Shown here: in pieces, positions 1 to 9,453 of the stretch
Layout of the letters: each line of letters opens with the position of its first letter
Numbering within the stretch: position 1 is the first letter of the stretch
Assembly: GCF_900327775.1 (NCBI RefSeq)
Contig: NZ_OUMZ01000006.1
Coordinates: 534,436-598,435 of the forward strand
DNA length: 64,000 nt
DNA from: Roseovarius sp. EL26
Lineage (GTDB): Bacteria; Pseudomonadota; Alphaproteobacteria; Rhodobacterales; Rhodobacteraceae
Direction of reading: 5' to 3'
Position numbers and translations under genes: made by a program
Notes under the pieces: generated by a model
What the model was told of the DNA's origin: nothing
The model's input: the letters and a program-made list of their open reading frames with translations, nothing else
Databases searched by the model: none

Positions 1-1711
1 CTTCGCGGATCTTGTCGGTTGGAATGTTCATGGTCTCGATGCGTGGAGCGTGAACGCTGAACTCGGACGCTTCTGTCAGGGCTTTGGACATCTCGTTCAA
101 GATGTGCACACGACCGTCTTTGGCCTGTGCCAGCGCTTGCTTCATGATGTCAGGCGTAATGCCTGCAACCTTGATGTCCATCTGCAGCGAGGTGATACCT
201 TTTTCAGTACCAGCCACTTTGAAGTCCATGTCACCAAGGTGGTCTTCGTCACCCAGGATGTCGGTCAGGATCGCATAAGAACCATCGTCCTCAAGGATCA
301 GGCCCATGGCCACACCGGCAACCGGTGCTTTCAGCGGAACGCCAGCATCCATCATTGACAAGGAGCCGCCACAAACAGACGCCATCGAAGATGAGCCATT
401 TGACTCAGTGATCTCAGATACTACGCGAACGGTGTACGGGAAATCGGTTGGCGCAGGCAAAACGGCCTGAAGGGCGCGCCATGCCAGTTTACCGTGACCA
501 ACTTCGCGGCGGCCTGGAGGGCCCACGCGACCTGCTTCACCAACCGAATAGGGTGGGAAGTTATAGTGCAGCAGGAAGTTCGAGCGGAAGTTGCCGTGCA
601 GCGCGTCGATGATTTGCTCATCGTCGCCGGTGCCCAGTGTGGTGACAACCAGACCTTGGGTTTCGCCGCGTGTGAACAGGGCAGAACCGTGTGTCCGTGG
701 CAGCAGGCCGGTCTCAGATACGATTGGGCGCACAGTAGTTGTGTCACGACCATCGATACGTTTGCCGGTTTTGACAACGTCACCGCGTAGAACGCTAGCT
801 TCGAGTTTTTTCAGTGCAGAGCCAAGGTTGGCGTCAGCCAGTTGCTCTTCAGTCAAGGCCGCTTTGATCGCAGCTTTGGCGTCTGCAACGGCACCGGTGC
901 GCTCTTGCTTGTCGGTAATAGCATAAGCCGCACGGATCTTATCTTCACCCGCCGCTTTAACAGCAGCATACAGATCGGAATAATCTGCAGGCTGGAAGTC
1001 GAACGGCTCTTTCGCGGCGTCTTCGGCCAGATCGATGATCAGGTCGATAACCGGTTGGATCTGCTCGTGGGCAAATGTAACCGCACCTAGCATCTCTTCT
1101 TCGGTCAGCTCGTAGGCTTCTGACTCAACCATCATCACGGCGTTCTTGGTACCGGCAACAACCAGATCAAGACGCTGCTCTGGGTTCATGCGCAGATCCT
1201 GCATGTCATCCACGGTTGGGTTCAGAACGTATTCGCCATCTTCAAAGCCAACACGGGCACCCGCGATTGGGCCACGGAATGGCGCGCCGGAAATGGTCAG
1301 CGCAGCAGAGGCGGCTATCATCGCAACGATGTCAGGGTCGTTGACCAGATCGTGCGACAGCACGGTGCACATGACCAGAACTTCGTTTTTGAAACCGTCG
1401 ACAAACAGCGGGCGGATCGGACGGTCGATCAGGCGGGCTGTCAGAGTTTCTTTTTCAGTTGGGCGCGCTTCGCGCTTGAAAAAGCCGCCGGGCACTTTGC
1501 CGGCTGCATAGTATTTCTCTTGGTAGTGAACGGTCAGAGGAAAGAAATCCTGGCCTTCACGTTGTGTCTTGGCAAATGTTACCGCGGCCATAACGGACGT
1601 CTCACCCAAAGTGGCGATGACGGTGCCGTCTGCCTGGCGGGCAACCTTACCGGTTTCCAGTGTTAGCGTTTCTTCGCCCCACTGAACTGATTTTTTAACT
1701 TCGTTAAACAT
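1..1711 (-). CDS. pnp: polyribonucleotide nucleotidyltransferase, 3' end outside window
   Basis: PNPase degrades mRNA 3' to 5' by phosphorolysis and is a core of the bacterial RNA degradosome. The reading frame opens at the ATG complementary to 1709-1711 ([19 protein letters not shown]) and stays open to the window edge, giving about 570 of the usual roughly 710 residues. Visible are the first RNase PH domain ([18 protein letters not shown], then [10 protein letters not shown]), the helical linker, and the second RNase PH domain with [35 protein letters not shown] and [16 protein letters not shown]. The C-terminal KH and S1 RNA-binding domains lie beyond base 1. The gene often found upstream, rpsO, is not directly upstream here; an AEC transporter is. 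Identification is certain. Confidence 0.97.
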   Translation of the reverse strand, partial: MFNEVKKSVQWGEETLTLETGKVARQADGTVIATLGETSVMAAVTFAKTQREGQDFFPLTVHYQEKYYAAGKVPGGFFKREARPTEKETLTARLIDRPIRPLFVDGFKNEVLVMCTVLSHDLVNDPDIVAMIAASAALTISGAPFRGPIAGARVGFEDGEYVLNPTVDDMQDLRMNPEQRLDLVVAGTKNAVMMVESEAYELTEEEMLGAVTFAHEQIQPVIDLIIDLAEDAAKEPFDFQPADYSDLYAAVKAAGEDKIRAAYAITDKQERTGAVADAKAAIKAALTEEQLADANLGSALKKLEASVLRGDVVKTGKRIDGRDTTTVRPIVSETGLLPRTHGSALFTRGETQGLVVTTLGTGDDEQIIDALHGNFRSNFLLHYNFPPYSVGEAGRVGPPGRREVGHGKLAWRALQAVLPAPTDFPYTVRVVSEITESNGSSSMASVCGGSLSMMDAGVPLKAPVAGVAMGLILEDDGSYAILTDILGDEDHLGDMDFKVAGTEKGITSLQMDIKVAGITPDIMKQALAQAKDGRVHILNEMSKALTEASEFSVHAPRIETMNIPTDKIRE

Positions 1712-1958
1712 CTTCGTTTCCTAGTTGGAAGCACTCCCGGCCCTCCGGGTCTTCCGTTTCAATGGTGGCCCCATTGCCACCGACCTCAATCTTTCTCATG
1801 TGCCCGAGGTCAAAGGCATCACGTCTCAGATGGCTGCGCCATATAGGAAAATGAAGGGGTTGGAAACTGTTTTTCGTATTGTTTGTTGTGCTGGGCGACC
1901 ACTCGCCATGCGCTCCCCGGGCAAGCCGGGCAGAATACTTCAGGCAAAGGGTCTGCCT
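1712..1958. promoter_or_regulatory. pnp leader region
   Basis: This 247-base stretch separates the AEC transporter stop from the pnp start. It must carry the pnp promoter or leader unless pnp is read through from the transporter. Several short GC-rich inverted repeats are visible (for example GTGGCCCCATTGCCAC near 1765 and the CCCGGGCAAGCCGGG area near 1917). pnp leaders are commonly autoregulated through RNase III-cut hairpins in other proteobacteria, but no such site can be proven from this sequence alone. No coding region is supported here. Confidence 0.35.
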
Positions 1959-2900
1959 CTAAAACAACTGCTCCACCACCAACAGCGAAAGCGGCAATGT
2001 CAGAAATGCCAATGCTGTCTGAATTGTGGTGATCGCTGCCATCAATGGGGCGTCGCCGCCCATTTGGCGGGCCAATGTGTAGGACGCCGATGCCGTTGGC
2101 GATGCTGTGAACAGCAAGGCAACAAGGGTTTCAAGTTCAGACAGGCCCAAAAGCTTCGCCAGTATCACGGTGATCACCGGGAAAATCAGAAACTTACCAG
2201 TGATCGACAGTGCCAAAGGCAGAGCTGAGGTCTGCATCGCCCTAAGGCGCAGGTTTGCGCCCACACACATCAGCACGATCGGTAGGGCGGCATTGCCGAT
2301 CAGCTTGGTTGTATCGTGCAAAACGGGGACTTCGCCAATGCCGGAGACATTGAACCCCACGCCGATCAGTACCGAGACCAACAAAGGATTGCGCGCGAGA
2401 TCGCGCAGAACCATTGCAAACACACCGCTACCAGTATCCTTTTTGTTCATGATCACCATAAGTGGCACAACGGTCAAATTGGTTACCGGAATCAATAGAG
2501 CCATCGCCAGCGCCCCGAGTGAAAGGCCCTCGGCCCCAAACAGACCGCCCGCAATCGACAGCGCAATAAAGGCATTGTGTCGCGCGGCCCCCTGCATGAC
2601 CGAACTTGCTTGATCATTGGGCAACTCAGCTAACCGTGCCGATCCAATGCCAAACGCCAGTGCCGCCAAAAAGCCACCGATGATCACCACCGAATAGGAC
2701 CCAACCAATCCCGGTGTCAGCTCAATTGTTGAGGTTTTGTAGAACAGGAGCGCGGGCATCAGAACCCAATAAACCAGCCTGTCGTTCATGTTCCAAAACT
2801 CGATGTTCGGGATCCCATTGCGGCGCAATAGATGCCCTAGAATGATCAAAAGGAAAATTGGTGCGATCGCGATGAGTACAGGGGTCAAGGTCATGCTCAC
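1959..2900 (-). CDS. AEC (auxin efflux carrier) family transporter
   Basis: A 313-residue integral membrane protein with about ten hydrophobic segments evenly spread over its length. It shows the AEC-family pattern: an N-terminal LIILGHLLRRNG segment, a conserved N-x-R/W region (WNMNDRLVYWVLMPALLF), a central charged loop and a C-terminal half ending in a SPTASASYTLA segment. AEC proteins export organic anions such as malonate or malate; the substrate here cannot be read from sequence. It lies upstream of pnp on the same strand with a 247-base gap, so cotranscription is uncertain. The family assignment is good. Confidence 0.85.
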   Translation of the reverse strand: MSMTLTPVLIAIAPIFLLIILGHLLRRNGIPNIEFWNMNDRLVYWVLMPALLFYKTSTIELTPGLVGSYSVVIIGGFLAALAFGIGSARLAELPNDQASSVMQGAARHNAFIALSIAGGLFGAEGLSLGALAMALLIPVTNLTVVPLMVIMNKKDTGSGVFAMVLRDLARNPLLVSVLIGVGFNVSGIGEVPVLHDTTKLIGNAALPIVLMCVGANLRLRAMQTSALPLALSITGKFLIFPVITVILAKLLGLSELETLVALLFTASPTASASYTLARQMGGDAPLMAAITTIQTALAFLTLPLSLLVVEQLF

Positions 2901-3093
2901 CTTCTATATAATTCAACGTACAGATGCCACGCTCAACGCGCGACTATAATACATCCAACAAGGCGACATGGCGAAGTTCGATTAATGTGAAATTGGTCAA
3001 TAAGGATATGCTGGAACTTTCGCACACCGTCTGCTTTGACACTAAATATAAGACCTACGTAGAAGGCAGATAAGCTAATTTTCAAAACTTCGC

Positions 3094-4179
3094 TCAAACA
3101 ACATCTGCGTTGTGACAAGACAAGTGTTGTGCACTTGTTTCTGCGGCCTCCAGCGCACCTTCAAGCAATCCACCAAATCCGTGGGCGGTTTCTGTTGAAG
3201 TGAGGTGTATCGCCCCTCCCCAAATATCTTTGAGGTGGTGTGGCAAGCCATAGGTGGGGTGGTTTTCGGGAGCTATTCGATCTTGGGAGGTCGCCACCTG
3301 AGGTGCCGTCGCCCAATCCTTAATCATGATATCTAGCGGATTTGCCAAAGCATTGCCAAAGAGTGCGGAGAACTGAGCCAGAGCAAGTTCAATCATCTCT
3401 TCTTTGTGTGCCTCGCGCGCGTCTGGTAGTATGCCAACGAAACCGAACAAGGCATAGGGCCCTCCCTCCATTGGCGATGCATCATGAATTTCTACCATTG
3501 GGCCACGACGGCTCATGGCGTCACCGGACAGGCCAGCATTGCGCCAGTAAGGTGCATCGTAGACCGCGATTATTTTGGCCTGCCCTGCCATCCATGTGGG
3601 GATTTTTTCCATGGCGCGAGTTTGCTCAGAACCCAACTTCGGTTCAAAAGTGATTGTCTTGGCCGCCACGCGCGGTGGCACAGCCAGAACAACGCGATTT
3701 GCATGTATCGTTGTGGGTTCGCCGTAATGGGTTAGGTTCGCCGTGATCTTCTTGCCGTCAAAACGTAAAGCTCGAACCGTGGTTTCCTGAAGTATCTTGC
3801 TCGCTTCAAGGGTATCAGCGAGCGCATTGATTAAGCGGATCATCCCGCCGTCAATACGATATGAACCTTGCATGGATGCATAACCATGACCGCGCTGGAT
3901 CACTCCAGTCTGGTCTTGATACATCAGGTCGCCTTTTGTGTATTGCTCAAAGACCGGTAACGAAAACCTTTGTACCATTTGAGCCATTCGTGGTTGTCCG
4001 GGCCAGAACCAAGCTGGCCCGAGGTCGAACATTCCATCTGACAGGTTCTCGGATAGGATACGCCCTCCAAGGCGATCTTGTGCTTCAACAACGAGGAAGT
4101 CAGTACCTGCCTTTGTTAGCCGATCGGCCAGGGCCAAGCCAGATAAGCCGCCGCCGACAATGAGGACATCGGTTTTCAT
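3094..4179 (-). CDS. flavin monoamine oxidase family protein
   Basis: FAD-dependent amine oxidase of 361 residues. The N-terminus carries the Rossmann dinucleotide-binding fold (VLIVGGGLSGLALADRL, then the acidic end of beta-2 in LVVEAQDRLGGRI, the second FAD motif). The C-terminus has the conserved DIWGGAIHLTSTETAHGFGGLLEGALEAAE stretch that closes over FAD in MAO-type enzymes. A longer frame starts at 4215, but the ATG at 4179 is preferred because an AGAGAG ribosome-binding sequence precedes it and the Rossmann strand starts right after it. The protein is shorter than typical monoamine oxidases (about 450), so substrate is unknown. Isolated between two intergenic gaps. Confidence 0.85.
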   Translation of the reverse strand: MKTDVLIVGGGLSGLALADRLTKAGTDFLVVEAQDRLGGRILSENLSDGMFDLGPAWFWPGQPRMAQMVQRFSLPVFEQYTKGDLMYQDQTGVIQRGHGYASMQGSYRIDGGMIRLINALADTLEASKILQETTVRALRFDGKKITANLTHYGEPTTIHANRVVLAVPPRVAAKTITFEPKLGSEQTRAMEKIPTWMAGQAKIIAVYDAPYWRNAGLSGDAMSRRGPMVEIHDASPMEGGPYALFGFVGILPDAREAHKEEMIELALAQFSALFGNALANPLDIMIKDWATAPQVATSQDRIAPENHPTYGLPHHLKDIWGGAIHLTSTETAHGFGGLLEGALEAAETSAQHLSCHNADVV

Positions 4180-4215
4180 TGAATGGCACTCTCTTGTGGT
4201 CGTATCTTTCACCAA

Positions 4216-4554
4216 AGATATCTACTGATAGGTAGGCCTGATAGTTAAATGCCGTAACCTAAGCTGTCAATAATGATCCGCCCGTGACTATACGGGGTAT
4301 TGCGAGCTGATGTGCGGTTTGATGGTACAGCTTGTCGGGGTCTGTAAGTGGGGCGCGGTGGGCATGACGTGGCCATTGGCTGTATCGCGGCAGGCTTGCA
4401 GTTTGTGTTCGTTCCTGCAGCTTACTGCACACATGTATCTTGATGGCCTTAATGCAAAAAAACGAAACCTAAACGATGGGCATAGCAAGACGTTGGCAAA
4501 ATGATTTTTAAATCATGTTGGACCAGAGCATACCGACCCAACATAGATGTTGCT
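4216..4554. other. intergenic, no gene recognised
   Basis: A 339-base stretch between the amine oxidase start and the stop of the copper chaperone gene. Short open frames exist on both strands but none has a convincing ribosome-binding site or protein-like composition. It should hold the amine oxidase promoter and the end of the copper gene set. Confidence 0.5.
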
Positions 4555-5034
4555 TCAGTCAGCGCTACCGTGGTCGTGTTCTTCGCCATGGGCCGGGCGG
4601 GCTTCGACGTTAAAGTTCACTTCGATCTCGCCAGCGTGTTCAAATACTAGCGTGGCAGGGATGACTTGGCCTTCTTCGAATCGATTTCCATCAAGCCCCA
4701 TGAACATCACATGCATTCCACCGGGGGTTAGCTCAATGGTTTCACCAGCCGGGACTTCAATGCTGTCCATGGCGATCATCTTGGTCACGCCGTCTTCTTC
4801 TTCAACTGTGTGTAGGCCGACCTTGGGGTAATCTGCACGGACCTCAAGCAGGCGATCAGCTGTGTCGCCATTATTGGTTATGCTCAAATAGCCAGCCCCA
4901 GCACGGGCCGTGGGAATGGTTTCAAAGGCCATCGGGTGATCGATGCTCAGCTGGCCAATTTCAAATTCATGTGCGGTTACAGAGCCCGCGACAGAGGCAA
5001 GCATCAGCGCGGCGGCAGTGATAAAACGTTTCAT
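4555..5034 (-). CDS. periplasmic copper chaperone PCu(A)C
   Basis: A 159-residue exported protein: an N-terminal Sec signal (MKRFITAAALMLASVAGSVTAHE) followed by a cupredoxin-like domain. The diagnostic copper site H-x10-M-x21-H-x-M is present exactly: the His in LHTVEEEDG, the Met of TKM, then GGMHVM. PCu(A)C binds Cu(I) in the periplasm and delivers it to the CuA site of cytochrome c oxidase. A His-rich C-terminal tail (HGEEHDHGSAD) may add a second metal site. It lies downstream of an exported barrel-like protein and a DUF2946-type protein on the same strand, a combination that points to copper handling. Confidence 0.95.
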   Translation of the reverse strand: MKRFITAAALMLASVAGSVTAHEFEIGQLSIDHPMAFETIPTARAGAGYLSITNNGDTADRLLEVRADYPKVGLHTVEEEDGVTKMIAMDSIEVPAGETIELTPGGMHVMFMGLDGNRFEEGQVIPATLVFEHAGEIEVNFNVEARPAHGEEHDHGSAD

Positions 5035-5116
5035 TGTGTGCTCCGGCAGAGTGAGAGAAAAGAGAGCCGCGCCAAGGTTCAGAGCCCTGGCGCAGAAAAT
5101 ATTGCGGTGTCAGTGA

Positions 5117-6211
5117 TCAGAAGGCGAGCTGCCAACCGGCATTCAACGTCCAGTCGGTTTCCATCTGAACCCCATTCAAGTTCTGATAGATAGGGTAACC
5201 TGCCTCAAGCGCAAGGCGATGTCCGCGCAAAGCGCCGCGTTGAGCGACAAAGTTCGCGCCAACGAACATGTTGACGGTTTCGCCCCCGTAGTTATCTGGG
5301 TCTGCGGTCTGAACCGGGCCCATGATGTTTGTGTCCATGCCTTCGATCCGGCCCAGTTTCTTAGCCTCAACCCGGCCAGACAGGCTGACCCATGGTTGTG
5401 GCTGGACGCTGGCCCATGCGGTGACTGCTGCCTCATCGCCCAGGGTATAGCTTTCGTCGTTTTCCCCTAGACGGATGGTGCCGCGCAGCTGACTACCCCA
5501 GTTGAACATACCGCTGTTGCCAGTATAGGTCACGCCTGGCAGCAGGTCATATGTGCCTGAACCCAACTGCATGGAGTAGGGCAAACGTACGTTTGTGGTC
5601 ATGCCCATCGGGGTCAGCACATTGCCTCGTTCTGTGATCGATCCTGTGGGCAGGCTCATGCCAAGGTTCAGGTGTACTTTGTGGGCTTTGCTGTCCATCA
5701 GACCAACCAACGCGCCAGCTTTGATGTCACCAATACCTTCGGAACTGGTGCTGAAGTTGCCCAAACGATTGGTGCCCATACCGCCCTGATAAGTGGTCAG
5801 GGTCATATCTTTCTTGAGGTAAGGCAACATCGCCATCAGGGTGACGCGGTCGCTGGGCGCGTACATCGCGCCAAACATATGCATGTCCATGGTCATGTCT
5901 TGCGGCACGATGCGCAATGTGGGTGGTTGGCCCGGCATTCCAGCAAAACGATTGGGAATGCCGGTGGCGATGGCATCGTCTGAAATACTGTTGGTGCCTT
6001 GGCGATTACCTTGCATGTCCATCCGCATGAAGCGGTATGAAACCATGAATTCACCTTGCTTATGCAAGTGGTCGCCCATCACACCAATCGGTGCGTGGCC
6101 ATTGGCATTGATTGGGGCGGTGGAGCCTTGGCTATGGTCGCCATCAGCATGACCAGAGGTTGCAAAAACGGAAGCGCTGAATGCCAGCGCGGCTATCACT
6201 GTTTTGTTCAT
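5117..6211 (-). CDS. exported beta-barrel-like protein (copper locus)
   Basis: 364 residues with a Sec signal (MNKTVIAALAFSASVFATSG) followed by HADGDHSQGS. The mature part is rich in alternating polar/hydrophobic strands and ends in aromatic Phe (NAGWQLAF), typical of outer-membrane beta barrels; it is similar in character to the family annotated as transporter / phenol-degradation MetA-like. Met- and His-rich segments (FMRMDMQGN, MTMDMHMFGAMY) fit copper binding. The frame is open up to 6538, but the ATG at 6211 gives a proper signal peptide and is preferred. It sits between a DUF2946-like gene and PCu(A)C on the same strand, so a role in outer-membrane copper passage or sensing is inferred, not shown. 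Confidence 0.75.
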   Translation of the reverse strand: MNKTVIAALAFSASVFATSGHADGDHSQGSTAPINANGHAPIGVMGDHLHKQGEFMVSYRFMRMDMQGNRQGTNSISDDAIATGIPNRFAGMPGQPPTLRIVPQDMTMDMHMFGAMYAPSDRVTLMAMLPYLKKDMTLTTYQGGMGTNRLGNFSTSSEGIGDIKAGALVGLMDSKAHKVHLNLGMSLPTGSITERGNVLTPMGMTTNVRLPYSMQLGSGTYDLLPGVTYTGNSGMFNWGSQLRGTIRLGENDESYTLGDEAAVTAWASVQPQPWVSLSGRVEAKKLGRIEGMDTNIMGPVQTADPDNYGGETVNMFVGANFVAQRGALRGHRLALEAGYPIYQNLNGVQMETDWTLNAGWQLAF

Positions 6212-6284
6212 TGTTTTGATCTTTTCGTGCGAGGCAGCCCCTACGGCCGCTCGGATTGCAGTTATGGAATGACTGGAACTGGAA

Positions 6285-6668
6285 TCAGGTGAAAAGAGGG
6301 GGCGCGCGGGAGTGATACAGCGCTTGGTGTTTAACACTTTGAGCCTGCGTGGCCTCAATCTCGCGTGGGAGTGGCAGGGCCACTTGCAAAAGTGATGGAA
6401 TGTCCGAGCGATCGCTGTCGATCGCGGCGGTGATGCCAAAGAAGGGGCAAGGGTCGCTGTGTTCGGTTTCCGAGCCGGGAACCGGTTCGCCACTTTCAAG
6501 CGAGACATAAATAATCTGCCCGCCAGAACACAGCGCAATCATCCCCGGCTGTGGGGCCGCCATGACGACAGGTGCTGCAACGATCCGCAGCGCTAGCACA
6601 AAAGCCAGCAGCACGGCCATAAAACCGCGTTTTTTGAAGGGCGTTGAGGTCAGGCGTGAACGGGTCAT
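6285..6668 (-). CDS. DUF2946-like small membrane/exported protein
   Basis: 127 residues with an N-terminal basic stretch and one hydrophobic segment (MAVLLAFVLALRIVAAPVVMAA), then a soluble part containing a Cys in MIALCSGGQ and another in HSDPCPFFG. This arrangement matches DUF2946-type proteins often found beside copper genes in Rhodobacterales; the family name is from memory and moderate in confidence. First gene of the presumed three-gene copper set reading toward 4555. An internal Met at 6620 could be an alternative start directly before the hydrophobic segment. Confidence 0.65.
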   Translation of the reverse strand: MTRSRLTSTPFKKRGFMAVLLAFVLALRIVAAPVVMAAPQPGMIALCSGGQIIYVSLESGEPVPGSETEHSDPCPFFGITAAIDSDRSDIPSLLQVALPLPREIEATQAQSVKHQALYHSRAPPLFT

Positions 6669-6772
6669 TGGCTTTGCTGTGGTGAATTTCTACCTGCTCA
6701 CAATCATGTTATCGGATGTGATGCAACAAAATTCCCCGAACAAAATGACGCGTTGCCACGGGGGTTGCGTGA

Positions 6773-7636
6773 TTATTTTGCGCGTCTTTCGCGCCACAAG
6801 GTAAAGAGGCCCGCCGCGATAATGACCGATGCCCCGATCACCGCATTAGTGCGAATTGTTTCTCCAAATACGAAAACGCCCAGGACCCCGGCAAAGGCGA
6901 GCTGGAAATAGGCAAAAGGCTGTACAGCGGAAGCTTCAGCAACTTCATAGCATTTTATCAAGGTGAAATGCCCTGCGGCCCCGGTAAGGCACAGCAACCC
7001 CATCCAAATCCAATCGCTGCCAACCATTGGCTCCCAAAACCAGATTCCAACGCAGGTCATTGCAACGGACCCCACAGTGCCGGTCCAAAACAAACTGGTG
7101 ACGGCCGAATCGCGACGCGATGCATATCGCGTTAGCAACCCATAAAGTGCAAACATAAGTGCGGCGGTTAAGGATATCAGAGCTGCTGGTTGAAAGACGC
7201 CAGATCCGGGTTGGAGGATGACTAAAACGCCGATAAAACCCACTCCAATCGCGGCCCAACGGCGCCAACCGACCGTTTCGCCCAAAATGGGGCCAGATAG
7301 GGCGGCGACCAGCAATGGATAACAGATAAAGACAGAGTGCGCCTCGATCAGCCCGAGTAGGGTAAAGCTATAGATCATCACGCAAATTTCAGCCACTAAA
7401 AGTAAGGCGCGAAAGATTTGCAGATAAGGCTGTGTCGTTGACGCCGCGCCTCGAAGGCCTTTTGCACTGCGACTGGCGACAGCGGTGACAAAAGCGGCAA
7501 AGAACCAATAGCGGATCATCACTATCATCAGCACATTGTATTCCCCCGCCAAGTGGCGCGATATGCCGTCCTGAATGGAAAAAATGAAGGTGGTGAGGAT
7601 CATCAACCAGATGCCAAGGCGGGTATTTTGTTCCAT
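6773..7636 (-). CDS. DMT superfamily (EamA) transporter
   Basis: 287-residue integral membrane protein with ten hydrophobic segments in two repeated EamA halves (for example FIFSIQDGISRHLAGEY in the first half, ALYGLLTRYASRRD at the start of the second and FAYFQLAFAGVLGVFVFGE near the end). DMT carriers usually export metabolites or amino acids; substrate unknown. Its ATG overlaps the stop codon of mnmD (TGATG on the minus strand), so the two are translationally coupled even though no functional link is known. Confidence 0.88.
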   Translation of the reverse strand: MEQNTRLGIWLMILTTFIFSIQDGISRHLAGEYNVLMIVMIRYWFFAAFVTAVASRSAKGLRGAASTTQPYLQIFRALLLVAEICVMIYSFTLLGLIEAHSVFICYPLLVAALSGPILGETVGWRRWAAIGVGFIGVLVILQPGSGVFQPAALISLTAALMFALYGLLTRYASRRDSAVTSLFWTGTVGSVAMTCVGIWFWEPMVGSDWIWMGLLCLTGAAGHFTLIKCYEVAEASAVQPFAYFQLAFAGVLGVFVFGETIRTNAVIGASVIIAAGLFTLWRERRAK

Positions 7637-8313
7637 CAGTCCGCCCTCAGAACGCAGCGTGTCATATGACGTTTGCGGCCATAGCCCGGCGTGCGGGTGA
7701 CTGTAAAACCGGCGGCCCCAAGCCCGCGGCGCACAAATCCGGCGGCGGTATACGTGGCAGCAGTGCCATCAGGCGCGGTATGACGCGTGACCTCGGCCAT
7801 CAGATCCTCTTGCCACAGCTCGGGATTCTTTGCGGGGGAAAATCCGTCCAGATACCAAGCGTCAGCCTCACCGTTCCATATGCTCAGACGCTCGCGGGCG
7901 TCGCCTTCGATGATGTCGAGAGTGGCCGGGCCGATAGAGATCTTGTGCGCACCTGTGCCCCATTGTTGAACCAGTTCTGTTGCGAGACCTTCAAGTTCAG
8001 GAAAGGCCGACAGTGCGCGCTGCATTTCTTCGCCAGACATTGGGAAAGCTTCAAAACTGGTAAAGGTAAAAACGCCTTCGCATCCGCTGCGCTGCCAAGC
8101 TTGCAACGTGGTCAAAAAGTTTAATCCAGTGCCAAACCCGAGTTCTGCAATGTGAAACCCGTCCCGAAACCGCGCAGGTAGATCATTACCCGCCAGAAAC
8201 ACATGTCGTGTTTCATCCAATCCGCTTTCAAGACTGAAATACGGGTCATCAAACCGGGTCGAAACCGGAATATCCCCGTCGCGCCATTCCAGATCTGCGT
8301 GCGGGCACTGCAT
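7636..8313 (-). CDS. mnmD: tRNA (5-methylaminomethyl-2-thiouridine)(34) methyltransferase MnmD
   Basis: A 225-residue SAM-dependent methyltransferase corresponding to the N-terminal half of bifunctional MnmC. Visible motifs: SAM-binding ELGFGTGLNFLTTL, and the family motif AWYLDGFSPAKNPELW. It performs the last step of mnm5s2U34 synthesis in wobble uridine of tRNAs. In this genome the oxidoreductase half is a separate gene, plausibly the divergent FAD protein starting at 8379. Ends in a TGATG overlap with the EamA transporter. Confidence 0.92.
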   Translation of the reverse strand: MQCPHADLEWRDGDIPVSTRFDDPYFSLESGLDETRHVFLAGNDLPARFRDGFHIAELGFGTGLNFLTTLQAWQRSGCEGVFTFTSFEAFPMSGEEMQRALSAFPELEGLATELVQQWGTGAHKISIGPATLDIIEGDARERLSIWNGEADAWYLDGFSPAKNPELWQEDLMAEVTRHTAPDGTAATYTAAGFVRRGLGAAGFTVTRTPGYGRKRHMTRCVLRAD

Positions 8314-8378
8314 CTTTCATTCCATTCCCAAGCGTGTCATCAGCTGTGCGACAATGAAGAGAGGTGCAGGCTTTGGCA

Positions 8379-9410
8379 ATGGCAGAAGTGACTATCATGG
8401 GGGCGGGGATTTTCGGTCTGTCTGTGGCCTGGGCTTGCCTGCAAAAAGGCGCGCGCGTCACGGTGATTGATCCCAATGGCGTAGGGGCTGGCGCCTCAGG
8501 CGGTGTGGTTGGCGCATTGGCCCCACATGTGCCGGAAAACTGGAATGAGAAAAAGGCGTTTCAATTCGAAAGCTTGATCATGGCCGAAACATTCTGGGCT
8601 GAAGTGTCAGAGGCTGCGGGCCAATCCCCCGGATATGCCCGGCTGGGCCGGTTGCAGCCTTTGCCGGATGATCATGCGGTGGCACTGGCGCAAGGGCGTG
8701 GGGTGAACGCCCAAACGCTTTGGCAGGAGAAGGCTGTTTGGGAGGTGGTCTCCTCTGATGCGTTGGATTGGGCCCCCCCTTCGCCAACCGGTCTTCTGGC
8801 CCGCGATACATTGAGCGCGCGACTGCATCCGCGCCAAGCCTGCGCCGCATTGGCAGCGGCAATTCAGGCCAAGGGTGGGGTGATTGCTACGGACGGTGTG
8901 CCGCATGGGCGGATCATCTGGTGTATCGGTATTACCGGGCTTGAGGAATTGACCGCAGCACATACCCGAATTGTGGGGAATGGAGTCAAAGGGCAGGGGG
9001 CAGTGCTGGATTTCAGTGCGGCCAACCAACCGCAGCTCTTCACCGATGCCCTACACATCATCCCGCACGAGGATGGCACCACAGCCATCGGTTCCACCAG
9101 TGAACGCGACTATGATGACCCAGCTAGCACTGACGCGCAGTTGGATGAGATCATCACTCGCGCTCGCCAATTGGTGCCCGCTTTACAAGAAGCCCCTGTC
9201 ATCAAGCGCTGGGCCGGGGTGCGCCCGCGCACAAGATCCCGCGCGCCGATGCTGGGCGTGCATCCGCTCAAGGCAGGGGAATTTATTGCAAATGGTGGCT
9301 TCAAGATCGGCTTTGGCATGGCGCCCAAGGTGGGGCAGGTCATGGCTGATCTTATGTTGGACGGTGTCGACATGATCCCGGATGGGTTCAGACCTGGGGC
9401 ATCCTATTAA
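8379..9410 (+). CDS. FAD-dependent oxidoreductase, DAO/MnmC C-domain-like
   Basis: 343 residues. N-terminal Rossmann motif (VTIMGAGIFGLSVAWACLQKGARVTVID) and a C-terminal DAO-fold ending (WAGVRPRTRSRAPMLGVHPL, then ANGGFKIGFGMAPKVGQVMADLML). A GTG at 8364 is in frame, but the ATG at 8379 lies right before the beta strand and has AGAGAGG upstream. The gene is divergent from mnmD with only about 65 bases between them. That pairing, and the similarity of the fold to the oxidoreductase half of MnmC, suggests it removes the carboxymethyl group of cmnm5s2U; a glycine- or D-amino-acid-oxidase-like role is the alternative. Confidence 0.8.
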   Translation: MAEVTIMGAGIFGLSVAWACLQKGARVTVIDPNGVGAGASGGVVGALAPHVPENWNEKKAFQFESLIMAETFWAEVSEAAGQSPGYARLGRLQPLPDDHAVALAQGRGVNAQTLWQEKAVWEVVSSDALDWAPPSPTGLLARDTLSARLHPRQACAALAAAIQAKGGVIATDGVPHGRIIWCIGITGLEELTAAHTRIVGNGVKGQGAVLDFSAANQPQLFTDALHIIPHEDGTTAIGSTSERDYDDPASTDAQLDEIITRARQLVPALQEAPVIKRWAGVRPRTRSRAPMLGVHPLKAGEFIANGGFKIGFGMAPKVGQVMADLMLDGVDMIPDGFRPGASY

Positions 9411-9422
9411 CCTATTGGGGTA

Positions 9423-9446
9423 AGGGCGGCCCGTTTCGGCCGCCCT
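9423..9446. terminator. bidirectional hairpin terminator
   Basis: Perfect 9-bp stem (AGGGCGGCC at 9423-9431 with GGCCGCCCT at 9438-9446) and a six-base loop, followed by AAATTGTTT on the plus strand. It lies exactly between the FAD oxidoreductase stop and the stop of the convergent BCCT gene and can serve both. Confidence 0.85.
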
Positions 9447-9453
9447 AAATTGT

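Noticed and set aside
421..783. 120-codon minus-strand frame inside pnp
   Set aside because: It overlaps the true pnp frame and has unlikely composition; pnp motifs cover the same bases.
2933..3118. 61-codon frame after the amine oxidase
   Set aside because: No ribosome-binding site and no protein-like features; overlaps the amine oxidase end.
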